From an uncultured bacterium (GTDB taxonomy: Bacteria; Armatimonadota; Zipacnadia; Zipacnadales; Zipacnadaceae), in contig CALFVE010000157.1 of assembly GCA_937928475.1 (NCBI GenBank), forward strand, positions 1-12,734: DNA of 12,734 nt. Direction: 5' to 3'. A program made the position numbers and the translations under genes. Below, piece by piece: positions 1-6,446 of this stretch. Position 1 is the first letter of the stretch. Every line of letters starts with the position of its first letter. The notes beneath the pieces are model-generated. The model was not told where the DNA came from. It made no database searches and saw only the letters and a list, made by a program, of their open reading frames with translations.

Positions 1-3
1 ATA

Positions 4-771
4 ATGTCTACGTGCCCTCTCGAAGAGGAAACTCTGTCGGCCTTTGTGGACGGGGAGTTGCCCACCGGTCAGCACCGCTCGGTGGCCCGGCACCTGATAG
101 ACTGCGTCGAGTGCGCGGCCCAGGCGGGGCACCTGCTGGCGGTCAAACGCTATCTCGCGCTGAAGTCCGAGGAACCGGCCGTGCTGGGCGAGGCCTTCTG
201 GCAGCGGCTGGATCAAGCCATTGACCTGGTGGATGCAGTGGCCGCACGCGCCAGCCTGCCCCCTACCCCTCCGCGCGCCCGCCGGCGGGCAGTCGCTTTC
301 GCCGGGGTCGGGCTCTTGCTGATCGTCGCTGCTTTGGTCTTTCGCTTGGCGGCAGCCCCGGCGCCGATTAGTCCGAGCGCCCTCGTCCGCGCTCATCAGA
401 GTCTCTTGGCCCAGTTCTCCAGCGGCCCCGTCGCGCCGGCGGCTTGGGCACCTGCTGACCAGCAGCGGGCCGGACAGACCTGGCTGCCCCAGGCGCGCCT
501 GGATCAGGCCTCGGCGGCCGGCATCAGTCAACAACTGTACAGCGTTGCCTCCTTACCGCTGTCGGTGTTTACCGTGTCCGGCTCGCGTCTCGACCTCGAC
601 CACCTGCAGCCAATCATCGCCGGGGCCCGGGAGTACTACGTGGCGACGGAGGGCCGTACCTCCCTGCTGGCTTGGCGTCAGAACGGCCACTGGGAGGTCC
701 TGGCTGCCGACACCTCTCTCAGCCAACTGCTCACCCTCGCCGAGGCCTTCCAGCGTCTGGACCTGCCCTAG
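4..771 (+). CDS. Anti-sigma factor-type zinc-finger membrane protein
   Basis: Probable membrane-bound anti-sigma factor, which would hold an extracytoplasmic-function sigma factor inactive at the inner membrane until a signal arrives. The N-terminus has the zinc-binding pattern of this family: Cys4, then His30-x3-Cys34-x2-Cys37, next to the typical LSAFVDGEL segment. A proline- and arginine-rich linker (about 84-95) leads into one hydrophobic membrane segment (about 96-116), followed by an extracytoplasmic part of about 140 residues. The C-terminal stretch (about 205-250) resembles the sensory end of RsiW-like proteins, but I cannot name a domain. The reading frame is open to the left edge, so the ribosome binding site and start cannot be checked; the chosen start fits because zinc-finger anti-sigma proteins begin a few residues before the first Cys. 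The cognate sigma gene is expected just upstream, outside the window (inference). Confidence 0.82.
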   Translation: MSTCPLEEETLSAFVDGELPTGQHRSVARHLIDCVECAAQAGHLLAVKRYLALKSEEPAVLGEAFWQRLDQAIDLVDAVAARASLPPTPPRARRRAVAFAGVGLLLIVAALVFRLAAAPAPISPSALVRAHQSLLAQFSSGPVAPAAWAPADQQRAGQTWLPQARLDQASAAGISQQLYSVASLPLSVFTVSGSRLDLDHLQPIIAGAREYYVATEGRTSLLAWRQNGHWEVLAADTSLSQLLTLAEAFQRLDLP

Positions 772-855
772 CGGCCAGCGCCGCGCCAGCGGCTCTCACA
801 CCTTCCCTGCACTGATGGTTCCCCCACCCTTCCGCCAGCCTCCCTGCGCCCTCCA

Positions 856-888
856 GCAGGTATTTTCCCCTCCGTGCGGGAAACCTGC
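856..888 (+). terminator. Hairpin between the anti-sigma gene and glmU; terminator or leader structure
   Basis: The arms GCAGG (856-860) plus TTTCCC (864-869) pair with GGGAAA (878-883) plus CCTGC (884-888), giving 11 base pairs with a 3-nt bulge and an 8-nt loop. A C/T-rich tract (889-900) follows, but not a clean run of T. It lies 84 nt after the anti-sigma stop and ends 29 nt before the glmU start. It could end the upstream transcript or be a leader/attenuator structure of glmU. The sequence does not decide between these. Confidence 0.45.
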
Positions 889-905
889 CCCATCCTTCTT
901 ACTCT

Positions 906-913
906 GAGGTGGT
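906..913 (+). promoter_or_regulatory. Ribosome binding site deciding the glmU start
   Basis: The sequence GAGGTGGT at 906-913 resembles a Shine-Dalgarno and sits about 6 nt before the GTG at 918. A GTG at 909 in the same frame overlaps this element and so cannot use it, which favours 918 as the start. Confidence 0.6.
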
Positions 914-917
914 CACG

Positions 918-2297
918 GTGCCCGAACTTGCCAGCATCGTGCTGGCCGCGGGGCAGGGCAAGCGCATGCGGTCGGCCCGACCCAAGCCTTTGCATCGCCT
1001 TTGCGGCAAGCCTTTGCTCTCGCACGTCTTGGCCGCCCTGCGCCCCCTGGGGCCGCAGCCGCAGGTGGTGGTCATCGGCGTCGGTGCGGAACAGGTGCAA
1101 GCCGAGACCAGCGAGCCGGACGTGGCCTGGGCCGTCCAGGAAGAGCAACTGGGCACCGGCCACGCGGCGGCCTGCGCGCGGGAAGTCCTCTGTGGCTTCA
1201 CGGGCGACTTGCTGGTCACCTGCGCCGACATCCCCCTGGTGCGCACTGCGACCTGGGAGCACGTCTTGCGGGAACACCGGGAGTCGGGAGCCGCCGCCAC
1301 CATCGTCACGGCGCTGTTCGACGACCCCACCGGCTACGGCCGGGTGCTGCGCAACGCGGAGGGACTGGTCCAGCGCATCGTCGAGGAAAGCGACTGTGAC
1401 GAGGCGACCCGGGCCGTGCGGGAGGGGAACGTCAGCCTTTACGCCTTCCAAGCCCCGGTGCTGTGGGCGGCCCTGGAGACGCTGATGAGCGGCCCGCCGG
1501 CGACCGCCCAGGGGGAATACTACCTCACCGACGTAGTAGAAGTGCTGGTGCGCGAGGGGCAGAAGGTAATCGCCGTGGTCGCGGAGGAGCAGGAGGTGAT
1601 GGGCATCAACGACCGCCTCCAACTGGCCCAGGCCGAGCGGATCATGCGCAAGCGCCTCAACCGCCGCGCTATGCTGGAGTTCGGCGTCACCTTGGTTGAC
1701 CCCGACCATACCTACCTGGGGCCGGACGTAACTATCGGGCAAGACACGGTCATTTACCCGGGAGCGGTGGTGCAGGGCAACACCCACATCGGACCCAACT
1801 GCCTGATCGGTCCTCATGTGTTCCTCGAAGACAGCGAGATTGGGGAGGGCAGCGAGATTCGCCACGGCAGCGTGGTACGCGACAGCGTGGTAGGCCGGCG
1901 CGTGACCATCGGCCCCTTCGCGCATATCCGCGATCACAGCAGCCTGGGCGAGGGTACGCGGGTAGGGGGCGGCGAGGTGGTGCGCAGTCGCCTGGGAGCA
2001 CGGGTCAACGACCTTCATTTCTCCTACCTGGGCGATGCCACAGTCGGCGATGGGGCCAACATCGGGGCGGGCGCGATTACCTGTAACTACGACGGCCAGC
2101 GCAAGAACCCCACGATTATCGAGGACGGCGCCTTCATCGGCAGTGACGCCTGCCTGATTGCCCCCGTCACCATCGGGCGGGATGCTTACGTCGCCGCCGG
2201 GTCGGTCATCACCAAAGATGTCCCCCCCGAGGCCCTGGCCATCGGCCGGGCCCGCCAGGAGAATCGGGAAGGCTGGGCGAGAAAGATGCGGAAGTAG
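918..2297 (+). CDS. glmU: Bifunctional GlmU: GlcN-1-P acetyltransferase / GlcNAc-1-P uridylyltransferase
   Basis: Cytoplasmic enzyme making UDP-GlcNAc, the precursor of peptidoglycan and, in diderms, lipopolysaccharide: it acetylates glucosamine-1-phosphate and then transfers UMP. The protein is 459 residues, normal for the family. The N-terminal pyrophosphorylase domain (about 1-230) has LAAGQGKRM, QLGTGHAA, CADIPL, GYGRV and EGNVSLY, and ends with MGINDRLQLAQAE. The C-terminal left-handed beta-helix (about 255-440) shows hexapeptide repeats and the acetyltransferase core HFSYLGDATVGDGANIGAG, whose His367 matches the family's catalytic base, followed by CNYDG. The usual GNFVEVKKS-like segment reads GGGEVVRSR (about 350-358), so a basic residue is kept as Arg rather than Lys. 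GTG 918 was chosen over GTG 909 by ribosome-site spacing. No clear promoter of its own is visible, so it may be co-transcribed with the gene upstream. Confidence 0.95.
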   Translation: MPELASIVLAAGQGKRMRSARPKPLHRLCGKPLLSHVLAALRPLGPQPQVVVIGVGAEQVQAETSEPDVAWAVQEEQLGTGHAAACAREVLCGFTGDLLVTCADIPLVRTATWEHVLREHRESGAAATIVTALFDDPTGYGRVLRNAEGLVQRIVEESDCDEATRAVREGNVSLYAFQAPVLWAALETLMSGPPATAQGEYYLTDVVEVLVREGQKVIAVVAEEQEVMGINDRLQLAQAERIMRKRLNRRAMLEFGVTLVDPDHTYLGPDVTIGQDTVIYPGAVVQGNTHIGPNCLIGPHVFLEDSEIGEGSEIRHGSVVRDSVVGRRVTIGPFAHIRDHSSLGEGTRVGGGEVVRSRLGARVNDLHFSYLGDATVGDGANIGAGAITCNYDGQRKNPTIIEDGAFIGSDACLIAPVTIGRDAYVAAGSVITKDVPPEALAIGRARQENREGWARKMRK

Positions 2298-2315
2298 CGC
2301 CGTGCCGGGCGCTAC
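2294..2315. terminator. Shared bidirectional terminator hairpin between glmU and the SQR-like gene
   Basis: A perfect inverted repeat has arms GTAGCGCC (2294-2301) and GGCGCTAC (2308-2315) with a 6-nt loop. The left arm contains the glmU stop TAG (2295-2297). The right arm contains the stop of the opposing gene (TAG on the minus strand, 2312-2314). No T-run follows on either strand, so this is a stop-codon hairpin of terminator type rather than a textbook intrinsic terminator. Confidence 0.6.
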
Positions 2316-3547
2316 ATCTCCAGCCCCAGTCTCCCGCAGCCCAGGGAGAGCATAAGCCGCAAGATTTCCCGCCGGAAGCCCAGCGGAGCGAGCCACCACT
2401 GCTCGAATAGCACCTTCCCGCAATGCCAGACCCGCGCCGCCTGATGCAGCCGTATCTTGGGCGAGGGTACGCCAAAGAAATCGGCCGTAGCGGCGACCGC
2501 GCGTCGCTGCCCGGCATCTACCACGCAGAATCCTCTCCCCCGAAAGACATGCCGAGGAGTCGCGCCTGCGATTTCCGCCGCGAGCCGCCTGGCGACGATT
2601 TGCCCTTGCCCGTGCGCAAAGACTCCCCCCTTGGGCAAGAACAAGGGCACTTCGGGGTGCCAGCGCCCCGGCGTCTGCAAGGCGGTCACATCGCCGATGG
2701 CGAAAACTCGCTCGTGCCGGGTGGCCAGCGTCGCCGGGTCCACTGGCACCCAGCCGCTGTCGTCGGCAAGACCCGCCTGCTGCGTGAGGCGCGGCCCACA
2801 ATGCGGGGGGACGACCAGCACGAGATCGTAGGGCACCGACGGCGCTTCCTCGAACACTAACTCGCGACTTCCCGGGTTGACCGCCACCAGTTTGTGCAGG
2901 GGGTGGAAACCGATGTTTCGTTCCGCGAGCAGACCTCGCAGCGCTTGACCGAGCGCCGGCCCCACATCGGGCATAGGCTGGGGCTCGGGGGTGAAGATAT
3001 GCAAGTCCACCTTGCCGCGCAAGCCCCGTCGGCGGAAGAGTTCGTGCAGCAGCATGGCGGCCTCATGCGGCGCCCCCGGACATTTGTAGGGGGATCGCGT
3101 GACCACCACCGCCACTCTTCCGCCGGAAAAGCTCTCTAGAGTCTGGCGCAGCCGCAGCGCCCCGCTGAGGCTGTAGAAGGTGTCGGCAGCCTCACTCAGG
3201 CCGGGGATCAGGTTGCCGTTGAGTTCCGCTCCCAAGGCAACTATCAGATAGTCGTAAGCCAGCGATATCCCGTCGGCGGCCACCCGCTGGTGGTCGAGAT
3301 CGAGGGCGCGCGCTTCCGCCTGCACAATCTCTACCCCGGGAGGCACCAGCGCGCGCAGAGGTCGCATGATCTGGGCCGGACGGCGAGCGCCCGTCATGAC
3401 CCAGACGAAGGAGGGAGAAAAGGCGTGCTGGGCGTTCTTCTCCACCAGCACGATGCGGTGGACGGCGGGGAGGCGCCGGCGCAGTTCATTGGCGGCCACA
3501 ATTCCGCCTACTCCGCCTCCCAGAATGACAGTGGTGCTCGCGCGCAT
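2312..3547 (-). CDS. FAD-dependent oxidoreductase, sulfide:quinone oxidoreductase-like
   Basis: Flavoprotein of the SQR / flavocytochrome c sulfide dehydrogenase / NDH-2 superfamily, probably membrane-associated and oxidising sulfide or a related donor to quinone (function inferred). The 411 residues show the FAD-binding GGGVGG loop (about 10-15), acidic Glu36 after the second beta strand, the mid-protein VALGAELN segment (103-110) and the second FAD motif FAIGDV (282-287). The motif YKCPGAPHEA holds Cys156, and GFCVVDAG holds Cys341; these fit the two redox cysteines near the flavin in SQR. The third SQR cysteine, expected around residue 125-130, is absent. The C-terminus (about 380-405) has aromatic/aliphatic and basic residues (WWLAPLGFRREILRLML) of the kind that anchor monotopic family members. 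The ATG start has a modest GAAGGG upstream. Neighbours give no sulfur-pathway context. A non-sulfide substrate remains possible. Confidence 0.8.
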   Translation of the reverse strand: MRASTTVILGGGVGGIVAANELRRRLPAVHRIVLVEKNAQHAFSPSFVWVMTGARRPAQIMRPLRALVPPGVEIVQAEARALDLDHQRVAADGISLAYDYLIVALGAELNGNLIPGLSEAADTFYSLSGALRLRQTLESFSGGRVAVVVTRSPYKCPGAPHEAAMLLHELFRRRGLRGKVDLHIFTPEPQPMPDVGPALGQALRGLLAERNIGFHPLHKLVAVNPGSRELVFEEAPSVPYDLVLVVPPHCGPRLTQQAGLADDSGWVPVDPATLATRHERVFAIGDVTALQTPGRWHPEVPLFLPKGGVFAHGQGQIVARRLAAEIAGATPRHVFRGRGFCVVDAGQRRAVAATADFFGVPSPKIRLHQAARVWHCGKVLFEQWWLAPLGFRREILRLMLSLGCGRLGLEM

Positions 3548-3561
3548 GGCGTCAGGCCCTT

Positions 3562-3581
3562 CCTGGCGGCTTGAAGCCAGG
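3562..3581 (-). other. Inverted repeat in the leader of the SQR-like gene
   Basis: CCTGGC (3562-3567) and GCCAGG (3576-3581) are perfect 6-bp arms around an 8-nt loop, 15-34 nt upstream of the SQR-like ATG and next to its weak ribosome site. It could be an operator or an RNA hairpin affecting translation. No convincing promoter for this strand was found. Confidence 0.3.
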
Positions 3582-3657
3582 GAGTATTCTGCTCGCGACC
3601 TCCGCTAACCTGCCTGGGGCAATGCACAGCGGCCTGACCTGGGCTTGTTGCGCGCTC

Positions 3658-3686
3658 TTGACCGGTCGCAGGCGGGCCGGTATGAT
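3658..3686 (+). promoter_or_regulatory. Sigma70-type promoter for the beta-barrel gene
   Basis: The -35 box TTGACC (3658-3663; 5 of 6 to TTGACA) and the -10 box TATGAT (3681-3686; 5 of 6 to TATAAT) are separated by exactly 17 bp. Transcription would start near 3693, giving a leader of about 112 nt before the ATG at 3805. Confidence 0.75.
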
Positions 3687-3712
3687 GTGGCGCAGTGCTG
3701 CCCGAGGAGAGA

Positions 3713-3759
3713 GGCTGGCTTCAAACCGGCGGGTGTCAGGTGCCGGCTTTAGCCCAGCC
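3713..3759 (+). other. Structured 5' leader of the beta-barrel gene
   Basis: Within the predicted transcript leader, GGCTGG (3713-3718) pairs with CCAGCC (3754-3759). Inside it CCGGC (3726-3730) pairs with GCCGG (3742-3746), extendable by a G-T pair, around a 9-nt loop. The two-tier stem with an asymmetric internal loop lies 45 nt before the start codon. It matches no riboswitch class I can recognise, so it is listed only as structure. Confidence 0.4.
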
Positions 3760-3804
3760 ACTTTGCGACGGGGCCATAACCTATCTTCAGGGAGGGAAAC
3801 CCGC

Positions 3805-4674
3805 ATGATTCGTGTTGTGCTCCCCTTTGTGCTGCTTGCCCTGCTGGCTAGCGCGGTGGTTGCTCAAGCGGACGCGACGGCGGTGGGGCTGAGGTCTGCT
3901 CGCTACTTGGCCCGAGGCAATACCGGCCTCGCCTCGGTTGATGACGGGGCCGCCGTCGCTTACAATCCGGCCAACCTCGCCATCACCAACATCGCCCACT
4001 ACACCGATCCTGCCCAGGCTTTCGACGATCCTAAGCCGTGGAAGACTGAGTGCGCGAATAGCGCCGAGCTAAGCGGCGACTTCGATTCCTGGAGTCTCTT
4101 GCGCGCCTTCCGCAATGTGCACAAGGACTGGGGCTTCGGGCTCGGCTATGCCAGCGTGGCCCCCGACGGTCGACACGACTGGTGGACAGTCGGCTTCGGC
4201 TCCCGCCTGGGCCGCTCTGACTGGAACGGGGGAATCGCCCTGTTGCACGTGGACGGAGGCCTGCTCAGCGACCGCGCCAAGAATCTCATCAACCTGGGTG
4301 TCCAGACTAGCCGCACCCTGCCCAACGGCACCCTGGTGCAGTTCGGGGCGGTTGTTCAGGATCTGACGGGAGAACTAGACGAGGGGCCGCTCTTCCACCT
4401 GGGGGTCGCCGCGACTTTCAAGAGCACGTTGGTCGAGGTCAACTGGCTGGACGTCACCGACGAGATAGACAGCGCATTCAATCTCGGCGTGGAGCACCGC
4501 CTGGGCAACGGCTGGTCACTGTACGGCGGCCTGATTGATGGCGACGACCTGACCGCCGGCGTGGGCTATATTCGCGGTTGGTGGAATGCCGCCCTGGGCT
4601 GGATGGAATCACCCAGCGGCACTTCCTTCAGCGACGAGTTGCTTCTCACCGTCGGACGCCGGATCAGGTTCTAG
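3805..4674 (+). CDS. Secreted beta-barrel outer-membrane protein (PorV/FadL-like fold)
   Basis: Predicted outer-membrane barrel of 289 residues with unknown substrate. The N-terminus is a clear Sec signal peptide: Arg3, hydrophobic core 4-15, likely cleavage after VVA at residue 20. The mature start carries the signature seen in PorV/FadL-like barrels: AVGLRSARYLARGNTGLA, then VDDGAAVAYNPANLA, where a small-residue and Gly-rich stretch precedes a D-x-A-x-x-x-NPA/NL motif. The rest alternates polar and hydrophobic residues with many Gly, Trp and Tyr (for example WGFGLGYA, WTVGFGSRLG), and the chain ends in arginines and a terminal Phe, typical of outer-membrane barrels. The frame continues upstream, but ATG 3805 has GGAGGG (3791-3796) 8 nt before it and opens the signal peptide. 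It has its own promoter and ends at a strong hairpin, so it is likely monocistronic. Confidence 0.7.
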   Translation: MIRVVLPFVLLALLASAVVAQADATAVGLRSARYLARGNTGLASVDDGAAVAYNPANLAITNIAHYTDPAQAFDDPKPWKTECANSAELSGDFDSWSLLRAFRNVHKDWGFGLGYASVAPDGRHDWWTVGFGSRLGRSDWNGGIALLHVDGGLLSDRAKNLINLGVQTSRTLPNGTLVQFGAVVQDLTGELDEGPLFHLGVAATFKSTLVEVNWLDVTDEIDSAFNLGVEHRLGNGWSLYGGLIDGDDLTAGVGYIRGWWNAALGWMESPSGTSFSDELLLTVGRRIRF

Positions 4675-4713
4675 GCCCGGCTGGACGCTAGCCAGCATCT
4701 GCACGGGAACGGA

Positions 4714-4743
4714 GGAAGCCCCTGCTCACCGGCAGGGGCTTCC
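4714..4743. terminator. Strong hairpin terminator between convergent genes
   Basis: A perfect 12-bp stem is formed by GGAAGCCCCTGC (4714-4725) and GCAGGGGCTTCC (4732-4743) with a 6-nt loop, 40 nt after the barrel stop codon. There is no following T-run on either strand, but length, GC content and position between converging genes indicate a transcription terminator, possibly bidirectional. Confidence 0.75.
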
Positions 4744-4766
4744 GAATCTGGGTGGGGCTCTCCACG

Positions 4767-4792
4767 CTGCGCTTGCTCCCTCGTTAGCGCAG
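4767..4792 (-). terminator. Second hairpin, just after the radical SAM stop codon
   Basis: CTGCGCT (4767-4773) and AGCGCAG (4786-4792) form a 7-bp stem with a 12-nt loop, 14 nt beyond the end of the leftward radical SAM gene. With the 4714-4743 hairpin it forms a tandem barrier between the converging genes. No T-run is present. Confidence 0.4.
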
Positions 4793-4806
4793 GTTGACAG
4801 GTAGAC

Positions 4807-6303
4807 TCACTCACAACTTCCCGCCCTACTCACCACATCTCCCTCCGGGGTCAGTGTCTTATACCTCACCTTCCCGGCTGACGGCACGCACCTCTCGCGC
4901 AAGTTCAGTTTCACGGGAGGAGGCGTATTGGGCCGCCCTTTGAGTTCCTCGCAGGCCGGCCAGGGCAGCAGCCGGTCCTTGGGGATGGGATCAATGTACT
5001 CCCGCCGAAACTCCCGGTCCTGCATCAGGCAGTGGTCAGCGTGTACTACGAAAGCCGGGTGGGAGCGCATGCGCTGCCAGATGACCTCCAGGGGGTCGTC
5101 CCGCACGTTGCCGAAGGTCAGGGGCATGAAGTCGCACGGGTCCACATCGCCAAAGGCGGTCATGTAGAACTGGCTGTGCGCTCCCATGCAGCCCGCGCAC
5201 TCGGGACCTTCCACCTCGGACTGGGCAACCACATTGGGGTAGCCGGGCAGCGCGCTGTAGTGCCGGGCGGCGGCGATGATGCGCCGCCTCTCCTCGGGGG
5301 TGATCAGGCACTCCTCCTCCATGGGCAGCAGGCTCCCGGTGGGCACCACGTCGAAGATGGTGATCTCATGGCAGTTGAGCTCCCGAGCCAACTCGATGAG
5401 TTGCTCCACTCGTCCCTCCCGTACATCTTGGCCGCTGACGTAGGTGGAAAGCGCGGTGAGTAGCCCGGCCTCCCGAGCGCGCTGCATGCCGGCGATGGCC
5501 TTCTCGAAGCAACCGGGCAGCCCGCGCAGTTCGTCGTGGACCTCGGGGCGGGGGTCGTCAATGGAGACCATCACCGAATGCAGACCGGCATCCACCAGGC
5601 GGGCCACGTTCTCCTCAGTCAGCAGCAGGCCGTTGGTGAACATGCTGGCATGGGCGCGGTCGCGGTCCACGGCGGCGATCAAGTCGAAGATGTCCTCGCG
5701 CAGCAACGGCTCGCCGCCGGTAAAGGTAATGTTGAAGATCCCCATGTCCAGGGACTGACGAATCACCGAGAGGAATTCCTCGGTGGACAGTTCCGAGCGC
5801 TCGCGGGTCTTGTACTTGGCCGCGCTGCAATGGAAACAGACCAGTTGGCAGCGGGTGGTCACCTGCAAGGTGCAGGTGGTGGGCTTGATCTCCTCGCGGC
5901 CCTGGGTCAGCAGGCGGGCCATGTGCTTGACGAGGCGCAGGGAGGGCACGGGAGGTTGGTAGAGGTTGTACACAATCCCGCCGTCCCGGAGGGCGATGGG
6001 GTGCGCGAAGCGCTCGACGGCGGCGCGCAGTCGGGACAGTTCGCCTTGCGCCAGCGGGGCCAGGGGGCCGGTTGCCTCCCAGCTGACGGTCATCCGGTCC
6101 GGGTCCACCTCGAAGTCCAGGCCTAGCAACCGCACCTCCTCGCCCGCTGGAGGTGGCGACTGGAGGGCCGGCAGCGCCGCCAGCATGGGGAAGCGGGCCA
6201 GGAGATCCACCCCTTGCTGGGTGAGAATCCCCTTGAGCCGGAAAGGCCGGTCGCCCTCCGGGGCGCCCTCGATGCTGAGCAGGTCATACGAGTGCTTGAG
6301 CAT
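4807..6303 (-). CDS. Radical SAM protein with SPASM-type C-terminal cluster domain
   Basis: A 498-residue radical SAM enzyme; substrate unknown. The cluster motif C-x3-C-x2-C is at Cys152, Cys156 and Cys159 (RCQLVCFHCSA), followed by the SAM-contacting TFTGGEPLL (about 193-201) and a radical SAM barrel to about residue 340. The C-terminal part has CAGC (369-372), then GDVDPC (Cys390) and FMPLTFGN, then Cys425, the layout of a SPASM/twitch auxiliary Fe-S domain, seen in peptide-modifying and haem-processing members (PqqE, AnSME, AhbC/D). About 140 N-terminal residues precede the barrel and do not match a domain I know. Further cysteines occur near the end (451, 472, 497). The ATG at 6303 was chosen because GGGAGGA (6310-6316) lies 6 nt upstream; a TTG at 6318 would put that site inside the gene. 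No peptide-precursor gene is visible nearby. Regulation appears complex (two promoters, palindromes). Confidence 0.88.
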   Translation of the reverse strand: MLKHSYDLLSIEGAPEGDRPFRLKGILTQQGVDLLARFPMLAALPALQSPPPAGEEVRLLGLDFEVDPDRMTVSWEATGPLAPLAQGELSRLRAAVERFAHPIALRDGGIVYNLYQPPVPSLRLVKHMARLLTQGREEIKPTTCTLQVTTRCQLVCFHCSAAKYKTRERSELSTEEFLSVIRQSLDMGIFNITFTGGEPLLREDIFDLIAAVDRDRAHASMFTNGLLLTEENVARLVDAGLHSVMVSIDDPRPEVHDELRGLPGCFEKAIAGMQRAREAGLLTALSTYVSGQDVREGRVEQLIELARELNCHEITIFDVVPTGSLLPMEEECLITPEERRRIIAAARHYSALPGYPNVVAQSEVEGPECAGCMGAHSQFYMTAFGDVDPCDFMPLTFGNVRDDPLEVIWQRMRSHPAFVVHADHCLMQDREFRREYIDPIPKDRLLPWPACEELKGRPNTPPPVKLNLRERCVPSAGKVRYKTLTPEGDVVSRAGSCE

Positions 6304-6325
6304 GCACGGTCCTCCCAAAGGTCAT
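6284..6325 (-). other. Possible 13-codon leader ORF overlapping the radical SAM start
   Basis: An ATG at 6325 preceded by GGAGG (6333-6337) with 7-nt spacing opens a 13-residue frame (MTFGRTVHAQALV) that ends at 6284. It overlaps the start of the radical SAM gene by 20 nt in another frame. The same frame extends upstream to an ATG at 6397 that lacks a ribosome site. It could be a regulatory upstream ORF or translational coupling element, or chance. No function is claimed. Confidence 0.25.
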
Positions 6326-6342
6326 GGGCACGCCTCCGTCCA

Positions 6343-6352
6343 CCACGCGTGG
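6343..6352. promoter_or_regulatory. Palindrome at the P2 transcription start
   Basis: The perfect 10-bp palindrome CCACGCGTGG begins directly next to the P2 -10 box (6353-6358) and covers the predicted start near 6346. This is the position of a repressor operator. The binding protein is unknown. Confidence 0.4.
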
Positions 6353-6381
6353 AGTATGGGGGGCAGCGGGACGGTTGTCAA
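6353..6381 (-). promoter_or_regulatory. Proximal promoter P2 of the radical SAM gene
   Basis: On the minus strand a consensus -35 box TTGACA (6376-6381) is followed after 17 bp by CATACT (6353-6358; 4 of 6 to TATAAT). The predicted start is near 6346, giving a leader of about 43 nt. Confidence 0.55.
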
Positions 6382-6396
6382 GGGCAGAAGAAGGCA

Positions 6397-6411
6397 TATC
6401 ACAGCGTGATA
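6397..6411. promoter_or_regulatory. Operator-like palindrome at the P1 transcription start
   Basis: TATCAC (6397-6402) and GTGATA (6406-6411) are perfect 6-bp arms around AGC. The site begins about 7 nt downstream of the P1 -10 box, over the predicted start, so a bound protein would block initiation from P1. Confidence 0.5.
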
Positions 6412-6417
6412 ATGGGC

Positions 6418-6446
6418 ATACTACTTGACTTGCCCCCTCCCGTCAA
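6418..6446 (-). promoter_or_regulatory. Distal promoter P1 of the radical SAM gene
   Basis: On the minus strand TTGACG (6441-6446; 5 of 6) and TAGTAT (6418-6423; 4 of 6, keeping the key A2 and T6) are separated by exactly 17 bp. Transcription would start near 6411, about 108 nt before the ATG. Confidence 0.6.

Noticed and set aside
768..2801. Long open frame of 677 codons on the minus strand, antisense to glmU and running into the SQR-like gene
   Set aside because: It is a GC-driven shadow: composition is His/Arg/Gly/Ala rich with no recognisable domain, and it lies opposite the well-conserved glmU.
3551..3638. Distant 8-bp inverted repeat GTCAGGCC / GGCCTGAC in the divergent intergenic region
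   Set aside because: Arms are 72 bp apart, and an 8-bp match is expected by chance in a region of this size.
3700..3775. Possible glycine or cobalamin riboswitch before the barrel gene (GGAGAG at 3706-3711, TCAGGT at 3736-3741, GCCACT at 3758-3763)
   Set aside because: Only isolated short matches. The conserved cores of these classes are missing and the order does not fit.
4794..4799. Perfect -35 box TTGACA on the plus strand
   Set aside because: No -10 box at suitable spacing and no rightward gene follows.
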